Shown: positions 17,030 through 28,229, numbered from the stretch's first letter. The stretch: DNA of 32,420 bases from Campylobacterales bacterium (GCA_026988685.1 JALSKU010000218.1:1-32420); one strand, 5' to 3'. The notes: generated from the letters alone by a model not told the origin. Numbers and translations are program-made.

Positions 17030-18279
17030 GAGAGATCTTCTATCAAATCATCACTATCTTCCAAACCGATACTTAGTCTTATAAGAGACGGAGAGATGCC
17101 TGCATTTCTCAACTCATCTTCGGATAATTGTTGGTGAGTTGTGCTTGCAGGGTGCGTTATGATGGATTTGCTATCTCCTATATTGACAACTACCGAAAAT
17201 ATTTTCGTACTGTCTATAACCTTTTTTGCTTTTTCAAAACTTTTCACTTCAAAACTCAAAAGTCCGCTACATAGCCCATCTCTAAAATATTGCTCTGCTT
17301 TTTTATGATAGGTGCTATTTTTAAGCCCGGGGTATGATACATTGGTTACTTCGGGGTGAGCCTCTAAAAACTTTGCTACTTTTAGAGTATTTTTGGAGTG
17401 CTTTTCCATTCTGATACTTAATGTCTCAAGACCCTGTAACAACAACCATGAGTTAAAGGGACTTGGAGCACATCCTATATCTCTTATAAGTGCTAGTCTC
17501 ACTCGTAAGGTAAAAGGTGGAAGTCCCACTTCGTTATAAACTAGACCATGATAACTCTCGTCAGGTTCATCAAAATGCTTATATCTTGGATTATCTTTTA
17601 AAAGCTCTACCAAATTTTCTCTCTCAACGATGATACCTCCTAGAGCTGTTCCTTGCCCTGTAGTGTATTTGCTTGTGCTATGCACTACGATATCTACACC
17701 AAAATTTATAGGATTGAAGAGTGCAGCCGAAGCTACTGTGTTATCGCAGATTGTCAAAACTCGTCTCTTTTTTGCGATCTGAACAATTTTTTCTATGTTT
17801 GGTATACTTATTTGCGGGTTTGATAAAGATTCAAAAAGTATGCATTTTGTTTTATCGTCTATCAGCTCTTCAAGGTTTGAGGCTTCATCACTCTCAAAAA
17901 CCTTTGCCTCTATGCCAAATCTTTTCAAAGTATGCGTGCAAAGCGTTACCGTGCCTCCATAAAGCTTATCTGATATGACTATATTATCCCCAGCTTTAGC
18001 CACATTTACTATAGAGTTAAAGATAGCCGCCATACCGCTTGAAGTTGCAATGGCAGCCACACCACCCTCATACTTTGCAAATCTCTGCTCAAAAACATCG
18101 GTTGTAGGATTGTTAAGCCTGGTATAAATTGGTCCTAACTCCTTTAGAGCAAATAAATTTGCCGCTTTTTCACTGCTTCCAAAGTCATAAGCAGTAGTTT
18201 GATATATAGGAACTGCCATAGTTCCCTCACCTTTTGTTTTATCATATCCATAGTGCAAAGCTATACTATCTCTCTTCAT
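17011..18279 (-). CDS. O-acetylhomoserine (thiol)-lyase / Cys-Met metabolism PLP enzyme
   Basis: ALHYGYD, YTRLNNPTTDVFEQRFAKYEGGVAAIATSSGMAAIF, VHSTSKYTTGQG PLP-lysine region. Confidence 0.92.
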   Translation of the reverse strand: MKRDSIALHYGYDKTKGEGTMAVPIYQTTAYDFGSSEKAANLFALKELGPIYTRLNNPTTDVFEQRFAKYEGGVAAIATSSGMAAIFNSIVNVAKAGDNIVISDKLYGGTVTLCTHTLKRFGIEAKVFESDEASNLEELIDDKTKCILFESLSNPQISIPNIEKIVQIAKKRRVLTICDNTVASAALFNPINFGVDIVVHSTSKYTTGQGTALGGIIVERENLVELLKDNPRYKHFDEPDESYHGLVYNEVGLPPFTLRVRLALIRDIGCAPSPFNSWLLLQGLETLSIRMEKHSKNTLKVAKFLEAHPEVTNVSYPGLKNSTYHKKAEQYFRDGLCSGLLSFEVKSFEKAKKVIDSTKIFSVVVNIGDSKSIITHPASTTHQQLSEDELRNAGISPSLIRLSIGLEDSDDLIEDLSWALKQ

Positions 18280-18425
18280 ATAATGCCTTTTAATTTAAAT
18301 TTTCGAAATTATATCTTTTTATTTTTATAATGTCAAGTATCTCTACTAATATACTCAAGATTATTTATTTATATTCTGTTTATACTATTTGTATATAATT
18401 TCACAAAATTATACGAGGAGAAAAG

Positions 18426-18836
18426 ATGAAAAAAATTCTAATTGTCAGTTTACTGTTTTCAACTATGCTATTTGCAAAATTTAACCACTTAGATGACAAA
18501 CAGGTACTGCAAATGGTTAAAAAAGGAGTTCCAATCATAGACATAAGAACACCCGGCGAATGGAAACAGTACGGCATTATCAAAGGTGCAAAACTCTTAA
18601 CATTTTTTGATGAAAACGGCAGATATGATGTAAGAAGTTGGCTTCAAAAATTTTCTAAAATAGTTAAAGATAAGAATCAACCCTTTATACTATACTGTGC
18701 CCATGCAAACAGAAGCAAAGTAGTAGGAAATTTTTTAGATAAACAGTTAGGATACAAAAATGTAAATGAGCTAAAAGGTGGTATAATCTACGGGTGGATA
18801 CAAAAAGGCAGAGATACCGTAAAACCTACAAAATAG
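18426..18836 (+). CDS. Secreted single-domain rhodanese-like protein
   Basis: 136 aa; signal peptide MKKILIVSLLFSTMLFA; IIDIRTPGEWKQYGIIKGA; PFILYCAHANRSKVVGNFL; upstream TATAAT (18394-18399) and gaggag RBS. Confidence 0.88.
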   Translation: MKKILIVSLLFSTMLFAKFNHLDDKQVLQMVKKGVPIIDIRTPGEWKQYGIIKGAKLLTFFDENGRYDVRSWLQKFSKIVKDKNQPFILYCAHANRSKVVGNFLDKQLGYKNVNELKGGIIYGWIQKGRDTVKPTK

Positions 18837-19050
18837 TAGCTTAATTTTTAATTCTTATTTCAAAAGGTATGGCTATAAGCCGGGTTTTGTCGATGGATGG
18901 TTATTCATCTACGCCCATACTTTGCAGTAAGGCTTTAGCGAGAAGTAAAGCATAAGACTTACCAATCTTCTCTTGCTGCGGATTGGGTTTACATAGCCTC
19001 TTTGGTTACCCAAAGAGCTGGTGGTCTCTTACACCGCCGTTTCACCCTTA

Positions 19051-19150
19051 CCTGCCCATATTTTTCGCAAGTGGCTTTTCAAAAAAGATATATCAAAACT
19101 CGTTCGACATATCTCTTAAAAAAGCTAATAGCTAAAGAAATATGGGCAGG
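19051..19150 (-). repeat. 100-bp palindromic element, copy 1, forming P12 of rnpB
   Basis: CCTGCCCATATTT…AAATATGGGCAGG termini; base-for-base identical to 19237-19336; sits between GCAACAGAGAGTAGACCG and TAAGGGTGAAA. Confidence 0.95.
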
Positions 19151-19236
19151 CGGTCTACTCTCTGTTGCACTTTCCCTAGGGTTACCCCTGTCGTCCGTTA
19201 GACGAAATCCTGTCTTATAGCAGCCCGGACTTTCCT

Positions 19237-19336
19237 CCTGCCCATATTTTTCGCAAGTGGCTTTTCAAAAAAGATATATCAAAACTCGTTCGACATATCT
19301 CTTAAAAAAGCTAATAGCTAAAGAAATATGGGCAGG
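19237..19336 (-). repeat. 100-bp palindromic element, copy 2, forming P3 of rnpB
   Basis: Same 100-bp sequence; sits between P2 (GATGGTT) and the GAGGAAAGTCCGGGC core. Confidence 0.95.
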
Positions 19337-19362
19337 CAACCATCTGCCATACCTTTGGGAGC

Positions 19363-19391
19363 ATTATAGCAAAATTACCTGTTTTTTTCAA
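19363..19391 (-). promoter_or_regulatory. Sigma70-type promoter of rnpB: TTGAAA - 17 bp - TATAAT
   Basis: Minus strand TTGAAA (19386-19391), 17-bp spacer, TATAAT (19363-19368), then 6 nt to the rnpB 5' end; -35 lies inside the end of the amidase gene. Confidence 0.8.
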
Positions 19392-20781
19392 AGTAACTTA
19401 CAACACCGTTTGCTATGCCTTTTGCAAGAAGATCTTCATAGTAGGGATTAAAGAGCCTTTTTGCTTCTGTAGGATTGGTTATATATCCGGTTTCCACTAA
19501 AACTGCAGGCATTTGAGCCCCTACCAAAACCCAAAATGGAGCCTTTCTAACACCATCGTCAACTAGGCTATATTTTCTCCTTACACTTTTTAGTATCCCT
19601 CTTTGTATATCAATTGCCAGTTTATTGGATGAGACAATTTTTTCTCTATTTAAAAAATTTAAAAAAACCTGCTTTGAGTAGTAATCCATACTACCTATAT
19701 CAACACTGTTTTCAATAGCTGAAACTCTTTTTGCCCTCGCGCTTCTTGCCGGAGATAAAAAGTAGGTCTCAACACCTTTACTTAAGAGGTATTGACTTCT
19801 TTTAGGGGCAGCATTTGCATGAATAGATATAAAAATATCAGCTTTTTTAAGGTTAGCATAATGTGTTCTGTTTCTTAGTTTTATAAAAATATCTCTATAT
19901 CTGGTATAGTAAACTTTAAAACCATATTTTTTAAGATATTTTCCAACCTTTTTTGCTATTTTTAAAACCGCATCTTTCTCTCTAAGTCTTTTATAACCGA
20001 TGGCTCCGGTATCTTTTCCGCCATGCCCCGGGTCTAGTATAACAACTCTCCCTGCTTTTATAGGAGAAAAGTATTTGTTTGTATAGTTACTCTTTATAGG
20101 CAATCTTTTTTTAAAAACTCTTTTAGCTACTTTTTTATCATTGTAGATTTTCACGATAGCTTTATCTCTTTCTATACTAAGTGTTGAGTTGATAGGAGTT
20201 GTCGACTCCAATACAACCCTTAGTGTATCTTTTTTGTATTGTGATACTCTAATATGCTTAATGCCCTTTATTTTGATAGGTCTTACTTTAAAAAAAAGTT
20301 TTGCTTTTATATCAAAAATATCCCTATATCTATCTTTTGCATTTAGCTCGTAAAATGATATATCTTTTTTATCTATATTTTTATTGAAAGTGATAACAAC
20401 TCTATCTTTAAAAGAGGCGATAGACCTAACTCTTGCAAGTGATACCTTTGATGATACTTTTTTGCTGACAGCTTTTTTTATTTTTTTTGATCTTTTAGGA
20501 GTAAGAAGAGCCAACTCTTTTTCATAGTGTTTATATGGCAATTTTAAAATCTTGGATATTTTTATCAGAGCTTTTATGGCTTCTATTTGCGCAGGTTTGT
20601 CATCATTTATAATAGCTTTAATATATAAGTTTTTTAAATTGTGATAGAGTCTTACACTACTATCCTTACTAGAAGAGTTAACAAGCTTGCTCTCTTTTAC
20701 AATCTCATTACTTAAGCCGCTTCCAAAAAGAAGAGTGACAAAGATAAGAGGAAGAAGTAATGTTTTAACTATCTTCCCCAT
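19375..20781 (-). CDS. N-acetylmuramoyl-L-alanine amidase (Amidase_3, AmiC-like)
   Basis: VVILDPGHGGKDTGAIG, YYTRYRDIFIKLRNRTHYANLKKADIFISIHANA, AVLVETGYITNPTEAKRL. Confidence 0.93.
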   Translation of the reverse strand: MGKIVKTLLLPLIFVTLLFGSGLSNEIVKESKLVNSSSKDSSVRLYHNLKNLYIKAIINDDKPAQIEAIKALIKISKILKLPYKHYEKELALLTPKRSKKIKKAVSKKVSSKVSLARVRSIASFKDRVVITFNKNIDKKDISFYELNAKDRYRDIFDIKAKLFFKVRPIKIKGIKHIRVSQYKKDTLRVVLESTTPINSTLSIERDKAIVKIYNDKKVAKRVFKKRLPIKSNYTNKYFSPIKAGRVVILDPGHGGKDTGAIGYKRLREKDAVLKIAKKVGKYLKKYGFKVYYTRYRDIFIKLRNRTHYANLKKADIFISIHANAAPKRSQYLLSKGVETYFLSPARSARAKRVSAIENSVDIGSMDYYSKQVFLNFLNREKIVSSNKLAIDIQRGILKSVRRKYSLVDDGVRKAPFWVLVGAQMPAVLVETGYITNPTEAKRLFNPYYEDLLAKGIANGVVSYFEKNR

Positions 20782-21865
20782 TTACCAGTCTATCCATTAA
20801 CTCTTTAACACTTATAAGCTCTTGCACCCTGTATCCGTTACTACCTGTAAAGAAAAGTCCCTTCTCTTTGTCTCCAAGCACTGCATCAGAGAGTCTATCG
20901 GCTATACAGTACCCTACAGCCTTTGCCTCAATTCCTCTTTTACAGGGAGAAACACAATTGCTTATACACTTTATCTTTGGAGCACTACCATCTTCTATCT
21001 TTTTGAAAAGTTCTGTTTTTACACCTCTAGCAGGATACCCGACAGGAGACTTAAAGAGCTTTATATCCTCCTCTTTTGCCTCAAGTATAATCTTTTTGAA
21101 GTTCTCATGTGCATCACACTCAAAAGTGCCGATAAACCTTGTCCCCATTTGGACACCTTTACAACCAAGCTCTAAAAACTTATCTATATCCTTTTTATCC
21201 CAAATACCTCCTGCAGCTATCAAAGGAAAGTCTCCCCACTTCTTTATCTCTTCCAAGATAGGTGCTATAAGGTTTTCAAGCTGATAATTCGGATCAAAAC
21301 ACTGCTCATAAGTAAAACCTTGATGTCCACCACTTAAAGGTCCCTCTACTATAACTGCATCAGGAACCCTATTGTATCTCTGCATCCATCTTTTACAGAT
21401 AATTTTCAATGCTTTTGCTGATGAAACTATAGGTACAAGCGCAACATCATCATATCCTTGTGTATATTCAGGCATATTTGTAGGAAGTCCGGCTCCTGTT
21501 ATAATGATATCAGCTCCCGCTTCACAAGCATCTCTTACAACTCTACCATAATCATTTATGGCATGCAATACATTTGCACCCAAAGGCTTATCACCGCAAA
21601 TCTTTCTGGCATTTTTAAATATCTGCTTCAAAGCATCTTTCGAGTAAAAGTTTGCTACCTCATAAGGCCTGTCACTTATCGCCTTTTGAATATATTTTTT
21701 ATCTTTATAGTATCCTGTTCCAACTGTGCTTATAACTCCAAGACCACCCTCTTTGCTAACACTTCCGGCAAGTCTGTCCCAGCTTATACCAACTCCCATA
21801 CCACCTTGAACTATGGGAATTTTTATCTTGTGTTTTCCTATTTTTAAAGATTTGTAAGACATCAT
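20765..21865 (-). CDS. Nitronate monooxygenase / FabK-like flavoprotein
   Basis: [63 protein letters not shown]. Confidence 0.88.
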   Translation of the reverse strand: MMSYKSLKIGKHKIKIPIVQGGMGVGISWDRLAGSVSKEGGLGVISTVGTGYYKDKKYIQKAISDRPYEVANFYSKDALKQIFKNARKICGDKPLGANVLHAINDYGRVVRDACEAGADIIITGAGLPTNMPEYTQGYDDVALVPIVSSAKALKIICKRWMQRYNRVPDAVIVEGPLSGGHQGFTYEQCFDPNYQLENLIAPILEEIKKWGDFPLIAAGGIWDKKDIDKFLELGCKGVQMGTRFIGTFECDAHENFKKIILEAKEEDIKLFKSPVGYPARGVKTELFKKIEDGSAPKIKCISNCVSPCKRGIEAKAVGYCIADRLSDAVLGDKEKGLFFTGSNGYRVQELISVKELMDRLVNGEDS

Positions 21866-23061
21866 ACCACCTTTGCTTTTGCAAACTTTCTTTTTCCAAC
21901 TTGTAAAATATACTCTCCCACTTCTAACTGCAGCTGTTCATCACTACATTTTTTAGAGTCTATTTTAACAGCCCCCTGCTTTATATCTCTTCTAGCTTGA
22001 GATGTTGAGTTTTCTAGTTTGGTTTCTACCAAAGCTTTGGCGATCCATATAGGAGCTTTCAAGCTAAACTCTTCTATCTCTGTGGGTATCTCTCTTTTGG
22101 AGTGAATTTTATCAAACTCATCCTTTGCTCTGTTTGCCTCATCCTTTGAGTGATACCTTGATGTTATCTCTAAAGCCAACTCCTCTTTAACTCTCTTAGG
22201 ATGTAAACTACCATCTTCAACACCTTTTTTAAGTGCTTCTATCTCTTCTAAAGTTTTCTCGCTTAAAACTTCGTAATATTTCCACATAAGCTCATCACTA
22301 ATACTGAGCATCTTTGCGAACATATTATTTGCACTCTCGGTTATACCTATATAGTTACCAAGAGACTTGCTCATTTTATTAACTCCATCAAGTCCTTCAA
22401 GCAGTGGCATAGTTATAACCGCTTGCTCTTTTCCAACACCATAAGCTCTTTGAAGATGTCTTCCCATTAAAAGATTAAATTTTTGATCTGTCCCACCTAG
22501 CTCTATGTCACTCTTTAGTGCTACAGAGTCATATCCTTGCAAAAGAGGATATAAAAACTCACTTATGCTTATAGGGGTGTTTGATTTGAATCTTTTTTCA
22601 AAATCTTCTCTCTCTAACATTCTTGCTACATTAAAAGTTGTTGTCAACTCCAAAAGCCCTATACTTCCCATCTCATTGAACCAACTTGAGTTAAAATATA
22701 TCTTAGTTTTACTTGGGTCCAATATCTTAAACACTTGCTCTTCATAAGTTTTGGCATTTTTTAAAACCGTCTCTTTATCCAGCTTCTTTCTAGTCTCATT
22801 CTTCCCGGTAGGGTCACCTATCATCCCGGTAAAATCGCCTATAACAAACTGAACTATCGCACCATATTTTTGCATCAATGCCATCTTTTGGATAAGAACA
22901 GTATGACCTAGATGAAGATCAGGAGCCGTTGGATCAAATCCCGCTTTTATATAAAAATTTTCTCCCGTTTTATAGTAATTGTCCAAAAGTTTTAACACTC
23001 TCTCTTCATCTATTATTTCACTGATACCTCTTCTTATCTCATTGTAAGCTTTTTGCACCAT
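21862..23061 (-). CDS. tyrS: Tyrosyl-tRNA synthetase
   Basis: [19 protein letters not shown] (HIGH-like), [11 protein letters not shown] (KMSKS), C-terminal S4-like domain. Confidence 0.95.
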   Translation of the reverse strand: MVQKAYNEIRRGISEIIDEERVLKLLDNYYKTGENFYIKAGFDPTAPDLHLGHTVLIQKMALMQKYGAIVQFVIGDFTGMIGDPTGKNETRKKLDKETVLKNAKTYEEQVFKILDPSKTKIYFNSSWFNEMGSIGLLELTTTFNVARMLEREDFEKRFKSNTPISISEFLYPLLQGYDSVALKSDIELGGTDQKFNLLMGRHLQRAYGVGKEQAVITMPLLEGLDGVNKMSKSLGNYIGITESANNMFAKMLSISDELMWKYYEVLSEKTLEEIEALKKGVEDGSLHPKRVKEELALEITSRYHSKDEANRAKDEFDKIHSKREIPTEIEEFSLKAPIWIAKALVETKLENSTSQARRDIKQGAVKIDSKKCSDEQLQLEVGEYILQVGKRKFAKAKVV

Positions 23062-23064
23062 TTT

Positions 23065-25224
23065 TTATCCCTCTTTTGAACTATTTATACTAAAAAGTTC
23101 TATTGTTTTATATTTATCTTTTAACTGTTTTACTATTTTATCATAATTACTGCTTGGAATCTCTACAATCAACTCAAAAAAGTCAGCCAACTGCTCCTCA
23201 TCATTCTCAAGCTCTATACTAATAACATTAACCCCTATTTTAGCCAAAAATGTCAAAAAAGCAGCTAAAGAGCCTCTTCTATTTTCTAATGTTACTACAA
23301 TTTTAGTCCTATTTGGCAAGTCCCTAGCCCATTTTACAAAAACCATCGGCTCATGTTTTTCTATATAGTTTATGGCCTTTTGGCACAATTTATGATGAAT
23401 CGTAACAGTTGAGCCTTTTTTAAACGCCACAATGTCATCTCCTATTTTTGGATGACAGCAGTAGTCAAACAGGATATTTGATATAGAAAAATCGGCATAA
23501 AAAACAAGATGATCAAACTTCTGTTTTTTTATCTTATGATACCCTATTTTCAATATAGGAAAAAATATTTTATCATTTTGTGAGTATTTATTTAAAACAC
23601 TAACAACCTCTTTGAGAAATTGTGAATCCGTGGCAATTCTATCTAATTTTTTATAAAATTTCTCTTTTCTAAGCCAAGCTAGTAGCCTACCCTCTCTTAC
23701 ATGAAAGATTGTGCTTAGAATATTTAGAGCTGTTTTTTGATTGATCTCTCTTGTTTTTTGCCTGCAACTTAGACTTATGGCATTTTTTGCTTTAGATGTT
23801 TTCAAAGAGTTGATCCAACTACATCTATATATCGGCTTATCCCCGGTTATAACATTGACAATATCGCCGTTTTTAAGTTTTGTCAGCAGAGGAACTTTTT
23901 GTTTGTTAACGAACACCTCTTTTGCATAATTACCAATATCCGTATGCACTATATAGGCAAAGTCAAGAGCCGTGGTTCCCTTTGGCAAAGTAAATATATC
24001 ACCCTTTGGCGAAAAAACGGATATATCTTCACTATATAGATCATTGGTGGCATACTCATAAAACTCTTGGACATCATCTTCTTCATTTTGATTATTTGCC
24101 TGAAGCTCTTGAAGCCACTCTAACTTTGGACTAAGCCCACTCTCTTTATATTTCCAATGGGCTGCCAAACCATACTCTGCACTTTTGTGCATATCATAAG
24201 TTCTAACCTGTGCTTCTATGATCGACTTATCATCAAAAACGGTTGTATGTATAGTTTGATAGCCATTTTCTTTCGGAACCGCTATATAGTCCTTAAATCT
24301 TGATATCAAAGGGTTGAAGTTAAGATGTATAACTCCCAAAACCCTGTAACAATCCAAAGGCTTACTAACAAGAACTCTTATGGCTAAAAGATCCAATACC
24401 TCTTCTATACTGATACCCTTTCTCTGCATTTTAAGGTATATGGAGTAGTGGTGTTTTATCCTTTTTTGTAGGTCAAAACTTCTATCTATAAAGCCATTGT
24501 TTATAAGAAGATTATGAACTTTTGAGATAAAGTGATTTAACTTTAACTGCAATTGTTGTGAATGCTCGCTAAGATAGTCATCTATCTTTTTATACTCTTT
24601 TGGTAAAACTATAGCGAAAGATAGATCCTCGAGAACATTTTTTATAGTTGATATACCTAGTCTGTGGGCGATGGGTGCATAGACAACGAGTGTCTCTTCA
24701 GCTATTCTTTTTTGTTTTTGTGGTTTTAGGGCACTGATTGTCAACATATTGTGCAATCTATCACACAGTTTAATGACCAAAACTCTAACATCTTTGATGG
24801 ATGCCACAAGCATTTTTCTAAAAGAGAGTGCCGACTTTGAAAGTCTATCATTGGAGTATGAGGGCACAAGATTTTCATCTCTTATCTCAACAATCTTTGT
24901 AAGCCCTTCAACAAGATCAGCAATAGACTCTGAAAATTCTGCTTTTACCTGTTCTATACTGCACTCCGTATCCTCAACAACATCATGCAAGAGTGCAGCT
25001 ATAATCATCTCACTGTCACCACCATAATATGCTACTATATAGGCAACCAGTATAGGATGGACCGCATACTCTTCTCCACTTTTTCTGTATTGTCCTTCGT
25101 GGTAAAAGATACAAAAATTTAGAGCTTTTTCTATTAGCTCATTAAACTCTGTCTTGTAGTATAAAAGTTTTTTTGCCTGCTCTACTGTTTTACAGGATTT
25201 TACTTCGTCTAATAAATTGGTCAA
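23065..25224 (-). CDS. spoT: RelA/SpoT-family (p)ppGpp synthetase/hydrolase
   Basis: HD domain (AALLHDVVEDTE), synthetase region (KDYIAVPKENGYQTIHTTV), TGS (SVFSPKGDIFTLPKGTTALDFAYIVHTDIG), C-terminal ACT-like domain. Confidence 0.95.
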   Translation of the reverse strand: MTNLLDEVKSCKTVEQAKKLLYYKTEFNELIEKALNFCIFYHEGQYRKSGEEYAVHPILVAYIVAYYGGDSEMIIAALLHDVVEDTECSIEQVKAEFSESIADLVEGLTKIVEIRDENLVPSYSNDRLSKSALSFRKMLVASIKDVRVLVIKLCDRLHNMLTISALKPQKQKRIAEETLVVYAPIAHRLGISTIKNVLEDLSFAIVLPKEYKKIDDYLSEHSQQLQLKLNHFISKVHNLLINNGFIDRSFDLQKRIKHHYSIYLKMQRKGISIEEVLDLLAIRVLVSKPLDCYRVLGVIHLNFNPLISRFKDYIAVPKENGYQTIHTTVFDDKSIIEAQVRTYDMHKSAEYGLAAHWKYKESGLSPKLEWLQELQANNQNEEDDVQEFYEYATNDLYSEDISVFSPKGDIFTLPKGTTALDFAYIVHTDIGNYAKEVFVNKQKVPLLTKLKNGDIVNVITGDKPIYRCSWINSLKTSKAKNAISLSCRQKTREINQKTALNILSTIFHVREGRLLAWLRKEKFYKKLDRIATDSQFLKEVVSVLNKYSQNDKIFFPILKIGYHKIKKQKFDHLVFYADFSISNILFDYCCHPKIGDDIVAFKKGSTVTIHHKLCQKAINYIEKHEPMVFVKWARDLPNRTKIVVTLENRRGSLAAFLTFLAKIGVNVISIELENDEEQLADFFELIVEIPSSNYDKIVKQLKDKYKTIELFSINSSKEG

Positions 25225-25231
25225 TTAAACT

Positions 25232-25447
25232 CTACTTTTTTTGGGTAATCTCAGACAAATCAAGTTTGTTCTGGGCTATCTCCATCAAAGCAATATCAGT
25301 AAACTTATATTTTTTCTTATCTATATCTATAACAGGCTCAGCCCCGCTACTTAACTGCTCAACTCTTTTTGCCACTGCTATTGATAAAAGATATCTATCA
25401 TTACCCATATTATTCAACGCTTCTGCTGTTATTTTTTCAAGTCTCAT
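25232..25447 (-). CDS. rpoZ: RNA polymerase omega subunit
   Basis: MRLEKITAEALNNMGNDRYLLSIAVAKRVEQLSSG; adjacent to spoT. Confidence 0.9.
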   Translation of the reverse strand: MRLEKITAEALNNMGNDRYLLSIAVAKRVEQLSSGAEPVIDIDKKKYKFTDIALMEIAQNKLDLSEITQKK

Positions 25448-25463
25448 TATATTTCCTTTTATT

Positions 25464-26204
<741 letters not shown>

Positions 26205-26232
26205 TTATATCCAAATATTGTTTAAACCCGGG

Positions 26233-27420
26233 TTAGTATCTAATCAACCTAAGAGGATTAATGTGACTATTTTTCTGAGTCACTTCAAAAATCAAATCCT
26301 TTTTAACTCTACCTATTATATACCCTTTTCTTATCTTCATACCTTTTTTTACGGTAGGAGCAATTTTAGATAGATGCGCGTAGATCGTATGAATACCTCT
26401 GGCATTTTCGATGATCACGACATTATCTAAGATAGGTGTTGATTTGGCAAAGATAACTTTTCCATTTAAAACATTTCTGACTTTTGCATTTGGAATTTTT
26501 GATGAAAGAGTTACGGATTCGTTAAATATCTTTATTTTATATATTGGATCAAAGTAGTTTCCAAATTTTCTTTTTATATAGAAGCTTCTTAAAGGCGCTA
26601 TAGTTTTTGGCCCCCTATATTTTGCTATTTTACCTTTTATATAAGAGTTTCCAAATTTTTTAACTTTTTGCTTGTTAATATTTGAAAGTTTCGAAGTCAC
26701 ACTTTTTTTTGTACTTTTGATTTTTAAAATATTTAATTTTTTCAAAGTTCTTTTTATAGCATTTTGTTCACTAAATATCCTATTAAGTTTTTTGTCATAT
26801 GCAATTTTTTTATATTTTAAACTTCTAATGCTTCTAACTCTTTTTGTTTTCATCTTTTTTAGCATCTCTTTTTTATCTTGCATTGTTTTTATATATTTTT
26901 TTAAATCTTTAACCTTTACACTAACACTTTCTATTTTACTGTTAGTATCTTCATATCTATTTTTTATATTATTAAACTTATCCTTAACAATTTTACTTAA
27001 AGTCTCAATGCTTTCATTTGTTATAACGCTCTCTACATTATCAAAATTATCTTGTTTTAAAATTATCTGTAAAGACAACTCTTTAGAAATAAGATCTATC
27101 AACTCCTTTTCAGTACTACTTTTTAACTTGTTTAAAGACGATATCTGCTTTCTTAAGTTATCTAACTCCTTGGTTTTTGCACTATACTCATCTTTTTGTT
27201 TTGATAAAAACTCATCACTTTTGGCTATATTTTTATCTATATATTTTATCTCAGCTTGCAACTTCTTTATGCTCGCTGCAATATCCTCAAGTTTATCTTT
27301 TATCTTAAGCGCTTTTGCCTTTTTTATCTTCAAAATTTTTTGATTTTTAACTATCTTACTATTGATATTTGCTTGCATAGAAACTAAAAAGATGAAGAGT
27401 ATAAAAAAAATTCTTATCAT
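26233..27420 (-). CDS. EnvC-like coiled-coil protein with degenerate M23/LytM domain
   Basis: Signal peptide, long coiled coil, C-terminal M23-like domain (IHTIYAHLSKIAPTVKKGMKIRKGYIIGRV) lacking the usual HLHFE motif (DLIFEV); next to ftsX/ftsE. Confidence 0.85.
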   Translation of the reverse strand: MIRIFFILFIFLVSMQANINSKIVKNQKILKIKKAKALKIKDKLEDIAASIKKLQAEIKYIDKNIAKSDEFLSKQKDEYSAKTKELDNLRKQISSLNKLKSSTEKELIDLISKELSLQIILKQDNFDNVESVITNESIETLSKIVKDKFNNIKNRYEDTNSKIESVSVKVKDLKKYIKTMQDKKEMLKKMKTKRVRSIRSLKYKKIAYDKKLNRIFSEQNAIKRTLKKLNILKIKSTKKSVTSKLSNINKQKVKKFGNSYIKGKIAKYRGPKTIAPLRSFYIKRKFGNYFDPIYKIKIFNESVTLSSKIPNAKVRNVLNGKVIFAKSTPILDNVVIIENARGIHTIYAHLSKIAPTVKKGMKIRKGYIIGRVKKDLIFEVTQKNSHINPLRLIRY

Positions 27421-28229
27421 TGCTCTTTATTTAACTTACTTATAGCAAATGTTACCGATATGATGGATATAACCACTCCGATTCCCAAAAGTATGGAGCT
27501 ATCATTGACGATATCAACCTGCGGAAACCTTATCCCCATATTTGAAAAATAACTTAAAAACTCCTGGTTTTTTGAAAGGTAGAAAAACAAAGAAACGACT
27601 AAGAGTGCACTAACAATAGAGTCAACTATAACAACTCTATAAAGCATTGCACTTTTCATCCAAAAGGGAGCCCCGAGTATTGACATTATCTCAAATCTCT
27701 GTTTATGTTCAAATATCCAAACCTCAGCCTGTTTTATGATCAAAAGCAGGACTATAATAGATACAAATATCATAAAAAACTCTAACAAACCTCTTTCAAA
27801 AAGCAGAAAGTGATAAAATTGATTATAACTCTTTTTAAAAACTACAACTTTTTTAACACCGGTAATGTTTTGAAGTGATTTTTTTATTTTTAAAAGCTCA
27901 CTTTCACTTGGCAAGTGCTTTAATTTGAGTGAATAAAAGAGAGGAAGAGTATTTTTAAGTTTCTGTAAACTACTTTTATTGATACTTCTGTTAAGCTTGG
28001 CTAAAACTTTATCGCTTTTTATAAGAACCAAATCTTTTGCGATATCTATCTTTTTTTGCAAACTGTTTTTATCCAATGGAATTTTTGATACGATAACCAC
28101 CGAGTAGTCATTGCTTATCTCTTGTTCGTAGTCATCTATCATCTTTTTTAAAAGATGGAAACTCTCAACCGCAAAAAGAAGAAGAAACAGAGGCAAAACT
28201 ATGGATATATGATACTTAAGAGACTTCAT
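27417..28229 (-). CDS. ftsX: Cell-division protein FtsX
   Basis: 270 aa, four TM, periplasmic domain after TM1; overlaps ftsE. Confidence 0.88.
   Translation of the reverse strand: MKSLKYHISIVLPLFLLLFAVESFHLLKKMIDDYEQEISNDYSVVIVSKIPLDKNSLQKKIDIAKDLVLIKSDKVLAKLNRSINKSSLQKLKNTLPLFYSLKLKHLPSESELLKIKKSLQNITGVKKVVVFKKSYNQFYHFLLFERGLLEFFMIFVSIIVLLLIIKQAEVWIFEHKQRFEIMSILGAPFWMKSAMLYRVVIVDSIVSALLVVSLFFYLSKNQEFLSYFSNMGIRFPQVDIVNDSSILLGIGVVISIISVTFAISKLNKEQ

Larger units (their letters stand above)
18862..19357 (-). ncRNA. rnpB: RNase P RNA (bacterial type A-like), with expanded P3 and P12
   Basis: On minus strand: P1 AAAGGTATGGC/GCCATACCTTT; P2 GATGGTT/AACCATC; conserved GAGGAAAGTCCGGGC, AGTGCAACAGAGAG, GGTAAGGGTGAAACGG, CGTAGATGAAT…ACAAAACCCGGCTTATAG. 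Confidence 0.97.

Noticed and set aside
16416-17084. 222-aa plus-strand ORF
   Set aside because: Antisense to cysK, which has clear family motifs; no recognisable domain in the antisense product.
19002-19220. Plus-strand ORF of 72 aa
   Set aside because: Lies wholly antisense to rnpB; its QKRYIKTRSTYLLKKLIAKEIWAG segment is the repeat element read in frame.
19051-19337. CRISPR or transposon interpretation of the rnpB repeats
   Set aside because: Only two units, the unit is itself a hairpin, flanks are conserved RNase P core, no transposase or clear target-site duplication.
19257-19451. Plus-strand ORF of 64 aa sharing a 25-aa segment with the previous one
   Set aside because: The protein match is a consequence of the duplicated rnpB hairpin, not of a gene family.
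26225-26234. Palindrome AACCCGGGTT at the end of the EnvC-like gene
   Set aside because: Only 10 bp, no U-tract, no loop; not a convincing terminator or operator.
26672-27343. 223-aa plus-strand ORF with many Leu/Phe/Ile
   Set aside because: Antisense to the EnvC-like coiled coil; hydrophobic look is the complement of Lys/Glu-rich, low-GC codons.
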